Shown one piece after another: positions 1 through 8,900 of a DNA stretch of 64,000 nt; position 1 is the stretch's first letter, and every line of letters starts with the position of its first letter. Origin of the DNA: CAMBDS01 sp964355675 (GTDB lineage Bacteria; Electryoneota; AABM5-125-24; Hatepunaeales; Hatepunaeaceae); assembly GCA_964355675.1 (NCBI GenBank), contig CAYHEC010000018.1:16293-80292 (forward strand), read 5' to 3'. The notes beneath the pieces were generated by a model, which saw only the letters and a program-made list of their open reading frames with translations, ran no database searches and was not told where the DNA came from. The translations under genes and the position numbers were made by a program.

Positions 1-2
1 AC

Positions 3-2225
3 AGACCGGGCGATCCATGGGGCACATGCCCGACTCAGATGAGCGGATGGGAAAAGAAACAGCTTGAATGGGTGGAAGCCATCAATATTAACGCCGATGT
101 CGCTGATTTAGAAATTCTACCTGTCGAGACTGAACCGACGATCTATCGCGTTTGGCGCGATGGTGGAATGGGAAATGAGTACTTCCTTTTGGAAAACCGC
201 CAGCGAATCGGCTTCGACGCCGGTCTCACTCGCCGCCAATTCGACTACGGTCTCCCTGCTCCGTCAGGCTTATTGATCACTCATATCGACGAAAACCAAG
301 AGGGTAACTCAGAAGACATGCACCGTTTGATCGATGTCGAAGAGGCCTCTGTTGTGGGAGTGGAGAATGGAAATTGGCGCGAACACCTCAACGGGCGCCG
401 GATCCGTCCCGCTGATCGCTCGCTCTACAACCCCAACCGTGGTGACAATGGCGACCTCTGGCCCGGTTTCGGTGACGTTTCCGAGGACTCAACCCAGTGG
501 ATCGGAAACCGAACAAGGGTAAGATTTGGGCGAAATACTATCCCCGCAAGTTCTGATTATACAGGACAACCGACGCTTGTCGAAGTCTCAAACATACACT
601 TTCAGAATGAAACCATTCTTTGCGACATCGCCATCTCCGCGCCCAATAATCCCCTGCTCATCCTCGGTGAGACAGAAATTACTGACGGAGAAAATGGCAA
701 CGGCATCTTTGAGCCGGGCGATACACTCACACTGATTCCTCATCTTAGAAATATCGGCCAGCAACCAGCGAGAAATGTTTCATTGACCCTTGAATACTTT
801 GGCGAATTGAATGTCACGATCGAACCTCAAGGGAGGGTCGGTTATCCGGATATCGGTTCGGATGAGGAAGCTGGCTCGCGGGTCCCATTTATCGTAACGA
901 TTCCGGTGGACGCCCCTGCAGACGCGAGAATTGATTTGGACGGGACAGCACGATGTGCCGACCAACCTGAGTTTGATGTTGATCTGCTCATCTCGCTCCG
1001 TCCGGCTGGTGATTGGATTAAGTACGTCAATAACCCCGTTCTGGCAGGTACTCCCGGAGCTTGGGACGCCGGGGGTATCGCCTCAATCGACATTATCGAT
1101 TATTCGGACTCGCTTGTGGCTTATTATGTCGGCGGTTCGGAGTTGGGCGTCACTGGCATTGGTCGGGCGGTCAGCGTGGATTACGGTGAGAGTTGGACAA
1201 AGATGCCGGATCCAGTGGTAGTGGGTCTCCAACAAGAATGGGCAAGCGGGGGAATTTTTGGATTGGCGGTAATTGAAATAGGAGATGGCTTTTTGATGAT
1301 GATTGGTGGTAATGATGATAACGATTCTATGGCCGTTGCCTCGATTGGCGTGGCAACCAGTGATGACGGGATCGATTGGAATGTTTCGGAAGACCCCTCT
1401 ATTAGCTCAGGAGGCTGGTGCGCGGGGATATTCCCAGTTGGACAGTTCGATCTACTACGATTTGGGAATATGGCCATTTGCAGTTACGGAGGAATAACTC
1501 AACAGGGATTCATCGCACTTGGAGCATCCAGATCACTGAACCTCGTAGATTGGGCCGCTGATGATCAACCGACGGTACTGCCGACCTTCTCGGAAATCGA
1601 TTTCGACGGCTTCGCCTGCTTCTCGCCCGACATGTACATCGGAAATAACGAAGTACAATTGACCTACTCGGGAATTGGCGCTGAATTTGTCGCCAGACTT
1701 GGATTGATTAACGTAATCGATCAACAGAACTTCGAGCGATATCGTGGAACAGAGACGGGCGGATCGATTTTGGAAGCAGACAGTTTGGGCTGGGAGAGAG
1801 GTGGGTTTATTTCTGGTTCCCGGATGTTTGCCACTCCTAACGGCAAGCGGATACTTTACACGGCACTCGGCGAGCAATCTGCAGGGGTAGGACTGGCTCT
1901 CGCATCAGGTGCGCAATCTGTACCAGATGAGCTCGAACCCAGGGGAACCTATCTGCCCCAGATGGTGGCGCTCGGATCTGCCTACCCCAACCCCTTCAAC
2001 GGTCAGACTGTCATTCCCTTCAGCTTAAGGCGAGCGATCCAGACGGTAATTTCCGTTTATGACATTTCCGGAAGGATGATCTTTGCGAATTCATTAGGTC
2101 TTCTGTCTGCCGGAGATCACGCTTACACCTGGAATGCAGGCGCGGGAGTTGCCAACGGACTCTATTTCGTCAAGATTGAGACGCCGCTTGGCGAAGCAAA
2201 GGGCAGGGTGTTGTTACTGAAGTAG
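3..2225 (+). CDS. M6-family secreted metallopeptidase, C-terminal part (5' cut by window edge), T9SS cargo
   Basis: The frame is open to the window edge upstream of the first ATG at 39, so the true start and the catalytic zinc (HExxH) region lie outside. The visible N-terminus (MSGWEKKQLEWV, then YFLLENRQ about 45 residues on, then GLLITHIDE) is the pattern that follows the active site in M6 (immune-inhibitor-A type) peptidases. Residues of about 210-310 (counting from position 39) look like an Ig-like segment, followed by a region rich in SxD/GxD turns resembling a beta-propeller. The last 90 residues form a T9SS type A sorting domain: AYPNPFNGQT, then VYDISGRM, then GLYFVKIET. The protein is therefore inferred to be exported across the outer membrane by the Por system. 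The family assignment rests on the post-catalytic motif only; the sorting domain is certain. Confidence 0.82.
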   Translation, partial: RPGDPWGTCPTQMSGWEKKQLEWVEAININADVADLEILPVETEPTIYRVWRDGGMGNEYFLLENRQRIGFDAGLTRRQFDYGLPAPSGLLITHIDENQEGNSEDMHRLIDVEEASVVGVENGNWREHLNGRRIRPADRSLYNPNRGDNGDLWPGFGDVSEDSTQWIGNRTRVRFGRNTIPASSDYTGQPTLVEVSNIHFQNETILCDIAISAPNNPLLILGETEITDGENGNGIFEPGDTLTLIPHLRNIGQQPARNVSLTLEYFGELNVTIEPQGRVGYPDIGSDEEAGSRVPFIVTIPVDAPADARIDLDGTARCADQPEFDVDLLISLRPAGDWIKYVNNPVLAGTPGAWDAGGIASIDIIDYSDSLVAYYVGGSELGVTGIGRAVSVDYGESWTKMPDPVVVGLQQEWASGGIFGLAVIEIGDGFLMMIGGNDDNDSMAVASIGVATSDDGIDWNVSEDPSISSGGWCAGIFPVGQFDLLRFGNMAICSYGGITQQGFIALGASRSLNLVDWAADDQPTVLPTFSEIDFDGFACFSPDMYIGNNEVQLTYSGIGAEFVARLGLINVIDQQNFERYRGTETGGSILEADSLGWERGGFISGSRMFATPNGKRILYTALGEQSAGVGLALASGAQSVPDELEPRGTYLPQMVALGSAYPNPFNGQTVIPFSLRRAIQTVISVYDISGRMIFANSLGLLSAGDHAYTWNAGAGVANGLYFVKIETPLGEAKGRVLLLK

Positions 2226-2324
2226 GATGCAAGTTACGCTCGCGTAGGTCAACCGTCCCGATTGACGGTATAACGCTGACAAGCGAGACGCATATCCTAC
2301 GCGCAACGATCAATCAAATCACTT

Positions 2325-2354
2325 AAGGCGTCAACTCTCCGGGGTTGACGCCTT
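2325..2354. terminator. Palindromic repeat/bidirectional terminator (GTCAACCC hairpin family)
   Basis: AAGGCGTCAAC pairs with GGTTGACGCCTT around a short loop, with T-rich sequence after it on the plus strand. It lies between two convergent genes. It shares its GTCAAC/GTTGAC core with three hairpins at 11416-11551 but has different outer stem bases. It overlaps the 3' end of the minus-strand DUF899 gene, encoding its last residues and stop codon. Confidence 0.65.
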
Positions 2355-2987
2355 TGCTTTTAACCCTCTGATAGTAACCGCTATTTTCCCTACATCCTTG
2401 TCGTACGAATACTGCGGTTGCCAACCCTTGGTTCCGCCGTCGAGCAGGTCAAAGAAATGCCACAGGCTATTGTATGGATCACCAGGGCCAAATATATCGG
2501 CGCCAACCCGCTCGATTGTTCCATCAGCCAACCGCCGGAAGGTCGATACGCCGGGCCAATAGGAACTGTCCTCCTTATCGATGAAACCCATATCCTTGAT
2601 GAAGTTTCCTTCGTGCCCCGAGAGCATCCTGAACTTCCACCCCCTGCCGGTGGCAAAATCCCTCTGGACTTCAGGCTTGTCGGGCGTAACCACCACGAAT
2701 GCCGCCCGGTCGCTTAGGTGATGACACAGACCGTTGAAGCCGTCCGCCCAAAGAGTACAGTAGGAGCAACCCTTGCCCATGTTATGAACGACGATCAGAT
2801 CACTCTTATCGCCAAATATCTCTGACAACTTAACTTCCCTTCCATCCCAGTCCTTCAGTGCATAATCAGCGACTCTTTGTGGTGGAAGTGACTTGCGCAA
2901 CTGGATGAGTTCATTTTGCTTTTCTTGGATTTCATTGCGGATGCGCAAGGTCTCTTCAAGCATGGGAATAGTGCTTGTGTCCATCAT
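2331..2987 (-). CDS. DUF899-family thioredoxin-like protein
   Basis: A 218-residue cytoplasmic protein with an N-terminal helix (residues 10-35, likely coiled coil) followed by a thioredoxin-fold domain. The redox-type motif GCSYCTLW is at residues 73-80 (C74, C77), after a strand reading LIVVHNMG, and is followed by WADGFNG. The combination of LRKSLPP, the CxxC-WADG block and the late FGPGDPYNSLWHFFDLL segment matches DUF899, a family related to AhpC/TSA proteins whose substrate is unknown. The final residues (AKASTPES) and the stop are encoded by an intergenic-type palindromic repeat, so the C-terminus may have been remodelled by that repeat. It runs convergent to the M6 gene. A role in thiol redox chemistry is inference. 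Confidence 0.8.
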   Translation of the reverse strand: MMDTSTIPMLEETLRIRNEIQEKQNELIQLRKSLPPQRVADYALKDWDGREVKLSEIFGDKSDLIVVHNMGKGCSYCTLWADGFNGLCHHLSDRAAFVVVTPDKPEVQRDFATGRGWKFRMLSGHEGNFIKDMGFIDKEDSSYWPGVSTFRRLADGTIERVGADIFGPGDPYNSLWHFFDLLDGGTKGWQPQYSYDKDVGKIAVTIRGLKAKASTPES

Positions 2988-3075
2988 GAGGTGATTACTC
3001 CGGGTTGATTGTTAATTGGTGAAAAGTTGTTTCTCATGTCATACGAGAAATTCTTAAAAAACTTTGAATTGTTTA

Positions 3076-4275
3076 TTACTGAGGTACTAAAGTCTGTCTG
3101 ACTGGAATCCTGATTCTCAGGCAGAGGAAAAATCCCGCCAATGCAATCGCTCCAGCCATCAGGAACACCCACCGGAATCCCCAAGTCTCCCAGACATATC
3201 CTGAAAAAATCGGCAGGGTCATGGCTACGGCGTGGTCGATGGTGATGCCCATCGAGATGGTCGGAGTGATGTCGGCAGGGTCTTCCGCAATCTTCTGGAG
3301 GTAGGTCGTCCGAGCAACTCGAAGTGCAAAGAGAACGTTGTCAGCGATATAGGCTCCGTATAGCAAGTAAAGATCCCATGGTGCGGCAAGCAGATCCGAC
3401 GCGAACGCATAAAGGAGGCAGATCGCCAGCAGAAGTAGTTCATCTACGGCAAGAACTGTGCGTTCACCGAGCCAGTCGATTACCTCGCCTAATAATGGTC
3501 TGAACACAACACCTAAAGTCGCCGCGATAAAGTAAAGCAGAGCAATTGTCGAGATCGGAACATTATGCAACGATACCAGAACCCAGGATCCAAACACAAG
3601 AAATATCTGCTTTCGAATGCCGAAGACCGCGCTGATCGCGTAAAACAAGCCATATTTCTTCTTAATCACTATCCGTCGCGACCGTCTATCGTTTTGGCCG
3701 ACTCGCAATTTCAGATAGAGGATTCCCGCCATTACCGCCCATATTGCGGCCAACAAGAAGATGAGATCATATCGTTCTCCAAGGAACTTGGAGAGAAAAA
3801 ACACCGCCGCCACGCCGATGATCGTCCCAAGATTTCTTGCTCCACCAAACTGCCCGAGCCGCTTTCCTTCCCCACCTGCGTTGGCGAGTTTAAGCCCGAT
3901 GGACCCTTCTACGGCGAATATGATGTGATCGCCAATCGAATAGGTTGCCACCCAGATAATCATCAGAGCAGTTCCGGTACCAAAATATGCCAAACCTATC
4001 GCCCCGATCACCGCAAACATCATCGCCAACGCCGCCATCTGGGTCTCACGGAGTACAAGTAACATGCCTCCGGCGATAAACATGATTAAAAAACCGGGCA
4101 TCTCCCGCGGAAGCTCCAGCCAGCCTCTTGCCGCCGCGTTCAGATAATGCACATCCGCAAGGTAGTTGTTCAGCGACGAGCTGACAATTCCAGCGACTGC
4201 TCCGAAGCACAGCGTGGCAAATAATGCAGTGGTAAGATCACCCTGTTTAAGGTATCTCGTCAAACGGTTAATCAT
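3076..4275 (-). CDS. Major facilitator superfamily transporter (second of a pair)
   Basis: 399 residues with about 12 hydrophobic segments and an internal basic loop (QNDRRSRRIVIKKK) near the middle, the usual MFS 6+6 layout. The N-terminal half contains GGMLLVLRETQMA and the second half GEVIDWLGERTVLAVDELL, a degenerate GxxxDRxGRR-type loop between TM8 and TM9. The start at 4275 lies 4 bp after the stop of the upstream MFS gene, so the two are almost certainly co-transcribed. The pairing suggests related or heteromeric function, but no substrate can be read from the sequence. Confidence 0.8.
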   Translation of the reverse strand: MINRLTRYLKQGDLTTALFATLCFGAVAGIVSSSLNNYLADVHYLNAAARGWLELPREMPGFLIMFIAGGMLLVLRETQMAALAMMFAVIGAIGLAYFGTGTALMIIWVATYSIGDHIIFAVEGSIGLKLANAGGEGKRLGQFGGARNLGTIIGVAAVFFLSKFLGERYDLIFLLAAIWAVMAGILYLKLRVGQNDRRSRRIVIKKKYGLFYAISAVFGIRKQIFLVFGSWVLVSLHNVPISTIALLYFIAATLGVVFRPLLGEVIDWLGERTVLAVDELLLLAICLLYAFASDLLAAPWDLYLLYGAYIADNVLFALRVARTTYLQKIAEDPADITPTISMGITIDHAVAMTLPIFSGYVWETWGFRWVFLMAGAIALAGFFLCLRIRIPVRQTLVPQ

Positions 4276-4279
4276 GCAA

Positions 4280-5593
4280 TCATTTCGCCCGCAGAGAATG
4301 GTTGACGCCCTGCTTTATATCGATGCGACGCATGTAATAGACCGAAGCGCTGGCAATCAGCCAGACTCCACTCGCCACAAATAGTGTCGTCACCTTACCA
4401 AAATAGTGCATCACTACGTAACCTAATAGTGGCGCATAACATGCCCGCAGGCTGGTCGCGGCAACATGAACCGACTGGAAAATGCCCGAATCTTCGCCAG
4501 CAGAAAACCGCATCGACGAAAGACTCCAGATAACAGTAAGTCCACTCATCGAAAAACCAAACCATGCGTAGGCAAAATATACCGCCGCCGATCTCCACGC
4601 GCCTTCCAAAGGCAGAGCGGCAAGAAGCGCCAATGGATAAATCGATAGGGATGCAAATACCCATATCGCCAATCGATGCGGAGTAGTCCGGTCAAAGATT
4701 CGACCAAAAAAAGGCACTCCTGCAATCATTACCAACTGCGTCACCATGCCTCGAGCCATCCCGATCTGAGAATAACTGAATTTTAAGTCATCGACCAAAT
4801 AAAGAGGCACAACTGGCAATACCATCATGAACGCTGTGCCGTATAACATGAAGGATATTTCAAATCGAAGGAAATCCGGTCTCTGCACTAACAACTTGTA
4901 CATGTTTGAGAGTGGCGAAAGCAGAAATTTCCTGTCCAATCTTGCCCGCTCTTCATAAGTACCGGTTGTCGTTCGAATCGAGGCCAACATCGCCATAGAC
5001 ATTAATCCGATAATTGCGGATGCAAGAAAAAGATGCTGATAACCTTCAGGAACTCTATCCATGTAGAACCCTGCTCCTGCCGAGACCAGCGCGCCGATTG
5101 CCTGCGCCATCGACTGACCTAATCCAAAAGTTTTTCCGGTTGCATTGGGGCTGATATGTTGCTGGAGAACACGATTTTCCGCCTGACCGTATAAACCATT
5201 TACGAACGAGAAATAGATCAGGTATATAAGTAACAGGTGCTCGATATTCCGTAAATAAAAGCCACTGGCTAATGCCATGACGCCTGCAGTTCCGACCAGA
5301 ATCACCAGATTACGCTGACTGCGACCAACCAACAGTCTTGCCCACCAGAGCGTGGAAAGGCTGGCAATCGGTGCCAGCATGGTCAACATGGTGATAGCAA
5401 GACCGCTGGAATGAAGCGATTTCCGCGCGATTACTTCGCCGAAGCCAAGGAATGAGCCGACCGCTCCGCCCATCGCGGCAAAAGAGACATAGCGATGGGT
5501 GGCGGTAAGTTCCAGCCATGAAAAAAATGTTTGAAATAGTGATCCGCGCCATCCTGGTTTTGGTTTGTTGGCTACGGAGTTCTTGAAGGGCAT
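4280..5593 (-). CDS. Major facilitator superfamily transporter (first of a pair)
   Basis: 437 residues, about 12 predicted membrane helices, a short charged N-terminus, and the loop FGRIFDRTTPHRLAIW in the second half, which resembles the MFS motif-A loop (GxxxDR). It also shows GQSMAQAIGALVSAGAGFYMD, typical of MFS helix 5. It is the first gene of a two-gene unit with the MFS at 3076-4275. It is less hydrophilic in its central loop than its partner, so the two are not a recent duplication. The substrate is unknown. Confidence 0.82.
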   Translation of the reverse strand: MPFKNSVANKPKPGWRGSLFQTFFSWLELTATHRYVSFAAMGGAVGSFLGFGEVIARKSLHSSGLAITMLTMLAPIASLSTLWWARLLVGRSQRNLVILVGTAGVMALASGFYLRNIEHLLLIYLIYFSFVNGLYGQAENRVLQQHISPNATGKTFGLGQSMAQAIGALVSAGAGFYMDRVPEGYQHLFLASAIIGLMSMAMLASIRTTTGTYEERARLDRKFLLSPLSNMYKLLVQRPDFLRFEISFMLYGTAFMMVLPVVPLYLVDDLKFSYSQIGMARGMVTQLVMIAGVPFFGRIFDRTTPHRLAIWVFASLSIYPLALLAALPLEGAWRSAAVYFAYAWFGFSMSGLTVIWSLSSMRFSAGEDSGIFQSVHVAATSLRACYAPLLGYVVMHYFGKVTTLFVASGVWLIASASVYYMRRIDIKQGVNHSLRAK

Positions 5594-5958
5594 TGTATTG
5601 TCTTTGGAATTTCTTACTAAACGTCAAATATACTTGGTATTGACGACAAAGAGAGGCGTAAACAGATCATTCTTTAGTCACTGCCAAATTTTGCATTCAC
5701 GTCTTTTTGCTTGCGATGGACGACATTCACTATTAAATTAAGGTTTGAAATAAATATTCACACCTTAGCGCAAAAATTGCGCAAACCACAAACTCCACTT
5801 GTTCCAAGTAGTTCAAATGTCTTGCCGACTGAATTCGTACAAGTAGGGAATGATTTTTGCACGCGATCTGATCTCGACTACTGTCTTCGATCAACTCGAA
5901 GGCAATCTCACAAATACAAGTATCACTAATTAACCGACGAGTCCAACAGGAAACCATT
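5594..5958. other. Intergenic region between divergent genes
   Basis: 365 bp without a gene separates the leftward MFS pair from the rightward C25 gene and must carry promoters for both. A short perfect dyad GCGCAAAAATTGCGC sits at 5768-5782 and could be an operator or a small hairpin. The C25 start is preceded by AACAGGAAACC, a plausible weak ribosome-binding site. No larger palindromic repeat of the kind common elsewhere in the window was seen. Confidence 0.5.
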
Positions 5959-8900
5959 ATGCGCGCACCGGTATCCCTTTTTCTATCGCTGCTCTTGTGC
6001 GGCGCCTCCATTGTTTGTGCGGCTGATTTCGATATGCGCACGAGTTGCGTACAAATAGGTTCCAAATCTTCAACATCGCTTAGTCTGGCGTTCGATCTTT
6101 CGCAAGTCGAACAGCAGACGACCGATCAAAATGGCGTAGATCGTGAATCTTTCGTTATCCAGGGGGAAGGCTTCACGTATGTCAAAGGCATGCCGATTTT
6201 GCCGGCAGTCAGCAGATTGGTCGTGGTTCCCGCCGGAGCGGGGCTCGCACTTCATATCGACGCCGATACGCCCAGACAGTTGCGCGCCACGAACGGTCCG
6301 GTTATTTGTGATGATGAAGATCTCGCTGATCCGCCGATAACGTCACTCAGTACGGGACCTGGTGGACTGTATCCGGCAAATATTGCTGAAATGTCAGAGC
6401 CGATGGTTATCCGAGGCGTCCGTCTCGTTCGCGTTACAACTTATCCAGTACAGTACGATCCTTCGACAGGCAATTACATCTGTCATGAGCGGATCGATGC
6501 CGAAATCGAATTCACTAATGATGAGCCGATCAATCCAGCCTTCCATCCCGAAAGACGCAATCGCAGTAAAGTTTTCCTGAAGTTCATCAATGGGCTTGCG
6601 CTTAATGGCGCTGATGTCGGCCGCGACGACCCGGACTATGACCGCGATCCGGAATATGTCGGTCACTACCTCATTGTTTTGCCCGCGAATCTGGTTCAAT
6701 ATGCCGGTGAGTTCATCGAATGGCGACGCCGCGGAGGCTATAAAGTCGATATTCTAGTGATTGCCGATAATCAGTTGGGCTCTGCCGACCAGATAAAAGC
6801 ACGGATTCGCGAACGATACGACGCCTATCTAAATCAAGGAATCGATCCTTTCGATAACATCCTATTGATTGGCGATCATGCTACCTATGATAACTGTGGA
6901 AGTTTCGGAGTCGGAACGCAACTCGCTTCTCCGCAGGGTCGCCCGATCTGGGGCGGCCACGCCCATTACGATTGGGACTATGGCAACATGGAAGGTAACG
7001 ACGATTTTGCCGAAGTCGGCGTGTCCCGGTTTATTGCTGGCGACCAGCAATCCATGGCGCTCTTTGTCGGGCGAACACTTTCCTACGAACGAAATCCAAG
7101 GTTCGACCGTACCGAATGGTTCAACAGAGCCGCGACTTATGCTCAGAAATGGGCACAAAACTGGCACATCAGTTTGCCAGCCAACGCACGCTGGGCTCAC
7201 GAAGTCATGGAGAAGGTTGGCTTTACGGATGTAAGGTTTCGGGAAGAAATGGAACGGATGGAGAGTTCTGGCGAATACGTCGGACCATTTTTAACCGAAC
7301 AGTTTAACGCTGGCGTTTCGGTCATGGCAGGCCGCGCCGAAAATTATAACTATAGAAGCAGTTTCCCCCCCAACGCCAATGTCGGCGTCTATCCAATCGA
7401 TCTGAATGTAGCTGGTCACCATGAGTGGTCTTGCTGGTGGATGCTTCGCACGCCTGGGGATAATCAGGCCATGAAGGGACCCTGCGCCGCTACGACGGGC
7501 TGGGGCGGCCAACAGACACTCCCGTACTCGGTGATCTGGATGGAGATGGTGAATGGTTTTATGTTACGAGATCTTCCCTATGGCTGGTCAAGAATACAAG
7601 GATTGATCGCGCCTACTACCTATATTCCTAACTTCTTTGGTACCTACCCTCAGGTCACAACCGACGTCGTGTATTATGGAGATCCCGGCATTCAACCCTG
7701 GGTTGGAGTACCGAAAGTTGTAACGGTTGAATTACCTGAAGTAGTGACGCCACGGACGCGCAATGTGTCAGTGCGCGTTCTCGACCAAAACGACCAACCG
7801 GTTGAAGGCGCTACCGTGACTGTCTATGCACCAGGCACTATTCCTGCTTTTAACCATCAGAACTATCCCGCTTACCGCGATTTACAAATGTGGACGAAAG
7901 AGTCTGACGCTGATGGTAACGCCACTTTCGTTTTCGAAGAAGGCACCCGCTTTGTCACTAATACTCGCATGTATTTCACAGTTACAGGCAGGAAAATCAA
8001 GCCTTTCCTCGGCGACAGGACTATTCAAACTCCCAACGCGATTCTTGAAGTGGGAGCATGGGAACTGATGGACGAGCAGGGTCAAAATGGTGATGGAATT
8101 CCAAATCCCGGCGAATCGTTCTCACTCTCGTTAACTGCCCGAAATCTTGGTAATCAGGATGACCTCACTGACGTATTCGCGGTGGTTAGCAGTTCGTCTC
8201 CCTGGCTGTTGCTCGATGCGCAGGAAGTAAATTTCGGTAATGTCCCAGCAGGTGAAGAAGTTCAGGCTCAATCAGGCGTCACCTTTACCTTATCATCGTC
8301 CTGCCCCGATGGAGTAAGTCGTCCGGCACAGCGTCCAATCATCGATGTAGTTTTCCACAGTGGCGATCTGGAATGGCAGTCAAGCATCATACTCGAACCT
8401 CATTCCCCTCATTTCGAAGTGCGTAGTGTCCCCGGCGGTATCATCATCCCGATCAATGCAACTGAAAAGGACATAGAAATTGTCAATGTCGGTTCATATA
8501 CCTCTGCGAACGCAACCGCAAGGTTGGTCAATGCTGGTATGGGAATCACCGTCGTCGGTTCCGAGGGACATTATCCATCGCTCGCTCCCGGTCGGGCAGG
8601 TAGATTGCTGAACAATGAAAGATATATGCTCAGCGGTAATCGAGTGGTCGTTCCCGGCTGGAAAAACCAGATGTGGTTGATCGTCGAGGATGATAACGGC
8701 TTTATCGATACTGTCACTTTTATCCTGCAAGTCCTTGAACCTCGCGCACGAGCTCCGCAAGGCCCGGATGCTTTTGGCTACATTTGCTTCGACGATACCG
8801 ATACCGACTGGGATATGGCTCCGGAATATGCCTGGGTTGAAATCGATCCCCGCGCCAATGACGGGGATTTCGAAGGAACGCGCATAAACTTCACCGGCCA

